This document shows, piece by piece, positions 61,627-64,000 of a stretch of DNA of 64,000 nucleotides. Position numbers and translations under genes: made by a program. Each line of letters begins with the position of its first letter. Within the stretch, counting starts at the first letter, position 1. Under the pieces are notes generated by a model. That model searched no databases. It saw only the letters and a program-made list of their open reading frames with translations, and was not told where the DNA came from. The stretch comes from Paenibacillus sp. OK003 (GTDB taxonomy: Bacteria; Bacillota; Bacilli; Paenibacillales; Paenibacillaceae): assembly GCF_900109515.1 (NCBI RefSeq), contig NZ_FOBD01000023.1:1-64000 (forward strand), given 5' to 3'.

Positions 61627-62832
61627 TTATGGGTTACTGACAACGGTGACTTTCTTTTCCGTTAAGTAGTATACGAGTGCCAGCAGAGGCATCACCAGAC
61701 CAATCAATGTGGTGAGACTCCAACCTCCATGTGCGTAGGACCAGCTGCCAAGAGATGATCCAATTGCGCCCCCTACAAAAAAGATCGACATAAATATCCC
61801 GTTTACCCGTCCTCTTGCTTCGCTCAACGAATAAATGATGCGTTGTCCCAGCACCAGATTACCCGAGACTGCCATATCCAGTGTGATGGCAACGACCACA
61901 AGCAAAATAAGGGTAGCGGTAGAGTGACCCTGGAACAGATAGGCAAGCCCAAAGGAGGCAACCGCGATGACCATGGCGAGTCCGGTTAAGATGCGGGTTA
62001 AACCTTTATCCGCCCATCTTCCGGCAATAGGTGCCGCAATGGCACCCCCAACACCAGCCAGTGCAAACCAGGCAATTCCCTGCTGAGACATGCCATATTC
62101 GTTGGCGAGCTGCAAGGGAACTGTAGTCCAGAACAAGCTGAAGGCGCCAAACAGACTGGCCTGATAGAGAGCTCGGCGGCGGAGCATGGGGAATGTTTTG
62201 AGCAGGGAGCCCAATGACAGAATTAATTGTCCGTACTTCATCGCTGGTTGTGGCTGACGTGCAGGAAGTGCACGTGACAGGAGCAATGTAAGCAATCCGA
62301 TAATGATTGCCGAGAAGACAAAGACCGCTTGCCAGCCGAGCAGGCTTGTAATAAAACTGGCGACTGGCCGAGCCAGCATAATGCCCAGCAGCAGACCACT
62401 CATCACATTGCCGACAACCCGTCCACGTTGCTCCTCCGAAGTGAGGTAGGTGGCATAGGGAACCAGAATTTGCGCAACGACTGAACTAATCCCGATGACG
62501 AGGGAAGCAGTCAGAAATAATGCGGCATGGGAAGAGAAGGCAGCGGCAATCAATGCAACGACCAGAATGATGAGGAAAAAAGTGACCAGCCGCTTATTCT
62601 CCAGAATGTCACTGAGCGGAACGATAAACAGCAGGCCAATAACATACCCGATCTGTGTTAATGTCACAATCAGTCCAGCAGCAGCAGAGGAAAGCCCTGT
62701 TGTCACGCCGATTGGTCCTATAACCGTCTGAGCATAATACAGGTTTGCCGCAATCAGCCCGCACGCCGCAGCCAAAAGCAAAATCAACCAGCTTGGAACT
62801 GAATGTGACTTCACATCAGGTTGTATATCCAT
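61627..62832 (-). CDS. MFS exporter (AraJ/YdhP-like) paired with TetR
   Basis: A 401-residue twelve-helix MFS transporter with the motif A loop PLSDILENKR and motif C-like GLLLGIMLARPVAS. Relatives are multidrug or arabinose-type exporters. ATG 62832 is preferred because GGAGGG lies upstream; a longer frame opens at 62850. Divergent from a TetR gene, with two palindromes in the gap, so it is probably derepressed by an unknown toxic compound. Not obviously part of the BacA-like cluster, from which a hairpin separates it. Confidence 0.88.
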   Translation of the reverse strand: MDIQPDVKSHSVPSWLILLLAAACGLIAANLYYAQTVIGPIGVTTGLSSAAAGLIVTLTQIGYVIGLLFIVPLSDILENKRLVTFFLIILVVALIAAAFSSHAALFLTASLVIGISSVVAQILVPYATYLTSEEQRGRVVGNVMSGLLLGIMLARPVASFITSLLGWQAVFVFSAIIIGLLTLLLSRALPARQPQPAMKYGQLILSLGSLLKTFPMLRRRALYQASLFGAFSLFWTTVPLQLANEYGMSQQGIAWFALAGVGGAIAAPIAGRWADKGLTRILTGLAMVIAVASFGLAYLFQGHSTATLILLVVVAITLDMAVSGNLVLGQRIIYSLSEARGRVNGIFMSIFFVGGAIGSSLGSWSYAHGGWSLTTLIGLVMPLLALVYYLTEKKVTVVSNP

Positions 62833-62901
62833 GAGTATCACCCTCCACATGTTCTTAAATTATTTTTTATTCAAGTAAATTAGTATTGCAAATTGTCAAT
62901 T

Positions 62902-62920
62902 ACTAAACGGTTCGTTTACT
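62902..62920. promoter_or_regulatory. TetR-type operator 1
   Basis: actAAACGgttCGTTTact: inverted repeat with a three-base centre, sharing AAACG/CGTTT with operator 2. It is nearer to the MFS gene. Confidence 0.6.
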
Positions 62921-62939
62921 AATTACAAACATATAATAA

Positions 62940-62953
62940 ACTAAACGTTTAGT
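62940..62953. promoter_or_regulatory. TetR-type operator 2
   Basis: ACTAAACGTTTAGT is a perfect 14-bp palindrome in the divergent region, 39 bp from the first operator start to start. Two related sites between an MFS and a TetR gene strongly suggest repression by the latter. Confidence 0.7.
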
Positions 62954-63091
62954 ATTGTAAATAGGTGTGGGGATTTTTTTGCATGTCGGAATTAAGGTAA
63001 GAACGAAATTGTTTAATGTATCGGTGTTTTAGTATAATGAACGTACAGTTTTTATGAATCACAGATGCATTTGTTGCACCAAGGAGGGCTT

Positions 63092-63676
63092 ATGATGACA
63101 GCCAAAAGAGGGCGTCCCCGCAATGTGGAAACCCAGAATGCGATTCTTGCAGCTTCCTATGAATTATTACTGGAACACGGCTTCGGAGCGGTTACGATCG
63201 AAAAAATTGCTGAACGTGCTAAGGTGAGCAAAGCAACGATATATAAATGGTGGCCCAATAAAGGTGCTGTCATTATGGATGGGTACATGTCTGCGGCAAC
63301 GGCAAGATTACCTGTACCGGATACAGGATCGGTATTTGAGGATGTGCGCATTCATGCGAGCAATCTGGTTGTTTTTTTGAGCAGCCGGGAAGGAAAAGTG
63401 ATCACACAGATTGTCGGAGAGGGACAGTCTGATCCAGGGCTTGCAGCAGAATACCGAACCAGATACATTCAGCCTCGTCGGCGCGAAGCGTGGGGAATTT
63501 TCGAAAAAGGTGTAGAACGGGGAGAGCTGAAAAAGGATTGTGACATCGGACTGTGCATAGACCTCGTCTATGGAGCGATGTTCTATCGCATGCTGGTGAC
63601 TGGCCAAGCGATCGATACTGAATTCGTGCAGCGTTCGTTGATTTCCTTATTTGAAGGGATTAAATCCGGATCATAG
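63092..63676 (+). CDS. TetR-family transcriptional regulator
   Basis: A 194-residue regulator: helix-turn-helix in residues about 12-58 (AILAASYELLLEHGF, ERAKVSKATIYKWWPNKGA), and an all-helical ligand domain after it with a C-terminal TetR_C33-like region (PRRREAWGIFEKGVERGEL). Start ATG 63092 follows AAGGAGGG; a longer frame begins at 63065. It is divergent from the MFS exporter and probably represses it at the two palindromes. Confidence 0.9.
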   Translation: MMTAKRGRPRNVETQNAILAASYELLLEHGFGAVTIEKIAERAKVSKATIYKWWPNKGAVIMDGYMSAATARLPVPDTGSVFEDVRIHASNLVVFLSSREGKVITQIVGEGQSDPGLAAEYRTRYIQPRRREAWGIFEKGVERGELKKDCDIGLCIDLVYGAMFYRMLVTGQAIDTEFVQRSLISLFEGIKSGS

Positions 63677-63774
63677 AGAAAGACATCTTGGGGGAGGGAT
63701 AGGGCGATTCGCAAGAATCACCCTGGATACATAAAGGCATGTGGATGAACGGGGAATGTGTGGAGAATTGAGAA

Positions 63775-64000
63775 CTACACCTGGAAGATCGGTGAGATGG
63801 CTGGGGGCCATGAATCGGGAGAAGGCGAAGTGGAAGAGGGAAGAGACTGATTCAAGATCGGGGGCTCGTTCCATATGAAACTGGGGATTTCGCGTCGTAA
63901 CACGGGTGCTACATCCTGGGCGAAGCGTTCTACCTGCTCCAGCTGCTCAGCATGGCTGAGTCCATCCACGCTGATGCTCAGTACCTGATGTCCATATGCG
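63775..64000 (-). CDS. Luciferase-like flavin monooxygenase (C-terminal part, cut by window edge)
   Basis: The 3' end of a gene running in from beyond base 64000. The visible 74 residues begin AYGHQVLSISVDGLSHAEQ and continue LEQVERFAQDVAPVLRRE, the typical C-terminal end of LLM-class (bacterial luciferase-like) FMN-dependent oxidoreductases. The last 30 residues are Pro/Ser-rich and extend past the usual end of the domain. The start lies outside the window. It is convergent with the TetR gene. Confidence 0.72.
   Translation of the reverse strand, partial: AYGHQVLSISVDGLSHAEQLEQVERFAQDVAPVLRREIPSFIWNEPPILNQSLPSSTSPSPDSWPPAISPIFQV

Overview
The window looks like a chromosomal stretch of a Paenibacillus-type endospore-forming Firmicute. 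Pointers are the dense tRNA array, AGGAGG-like ribosome sites with frequent TTG/GTG starts, sporulation/germination genes (a GerM-domain lipoprotein, a CdaS-type diadenylate cyclase), copper-amine-oxidase-like stalk domains fused to secreted enzymes, and many ABC sugar-uptake and glycoside-degrading genes. No rRNA, CRISPR array, transposase or integrase gene was seen. Species is not assigned.

Layout. 1-1614: sixteen tRNA genes in one direction closed by a strong terminator; the 3' end of tRNA-Glu is duplicated 116 bp downstream. 1.7-4.2 kb: pentapeptide-repeat protein, an SDR-like protein lacking the catalytic Tyr, and a secreted CYTH-like protein. 4.3-11.1 kb: a LysR regulator divergent from an iron/phosphonate-type ABC importer (ATPase, lipoprotein, fused permease) whose last gene is a translationally coupled beta-CASP metallo-beta-lactamase protein. 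11.2-14.1 kb: GerM lipoprotein, cell-wall amidase and a secreted beta-propeller-like protein. 14.6-28.8 kb: a peptidoglycan-sugar salvage region: AnmK, RpiR/MurR-type regulator, MurQ, MurK-like kinase, a sugar ABC importer with its own ATPase, a small membrane protein, NamZ (DUF1343), NagZ (GH3) and a secreted serine hydrolase. Neither NamZ nor NagZ shows a signal peptide, so the sugars are probably imported as disaccharides or muropeptides and split inside the cell.

29-34.5 kb: chemoreceptor, an HTH-DUF2087-GIY-YIG-like fusion, AzlCD branched-chain amino-acid exporter, SGNH esterase. 34.8-39.9 kb: a uronic-acid polysaccharide locus (heparinase II/III, an unrecognised 647-aa protein, GH88). 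40-45 kb: methyltransferase, a secreted nine-Ig-repeat rod, a two-gene chromate transporter with Lrp regulator. 45.4-48.9 kb: an NreABC-like two-component system with GAF protein, next to an FNR with C-terminal cysteines and a perfect TGTGA-N6-TCACA box. 49-50.5 kb: acetyltransferase, a MITE-like repeat, and an unlisted 51-codon gene behind a perfect Fur box. 50.6-55.4 kb: secreted OB-fold protein, CdaS, leucine dehydrogenase, a repeat array, and a secreted lipase.

55.6-61.6 kb holds the most novel-looking group: LysR and an old-yellow-enzyme reductase, then an MFS exporter and ATP-grasp ligase divergent from a BacA-like (prephenate decarboxylase family) protein and a DUF2000 protein. This resembles a reduced bacilysin-type dipeptide pathway and is bracketed by two nearly identical 33-bp hairpins. 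The window closes with an MFS exporter and its divergent TetR regulator with two palindromic operators, and the 3' end of a luciferase-like monooxygenase gene cut by the window edge.
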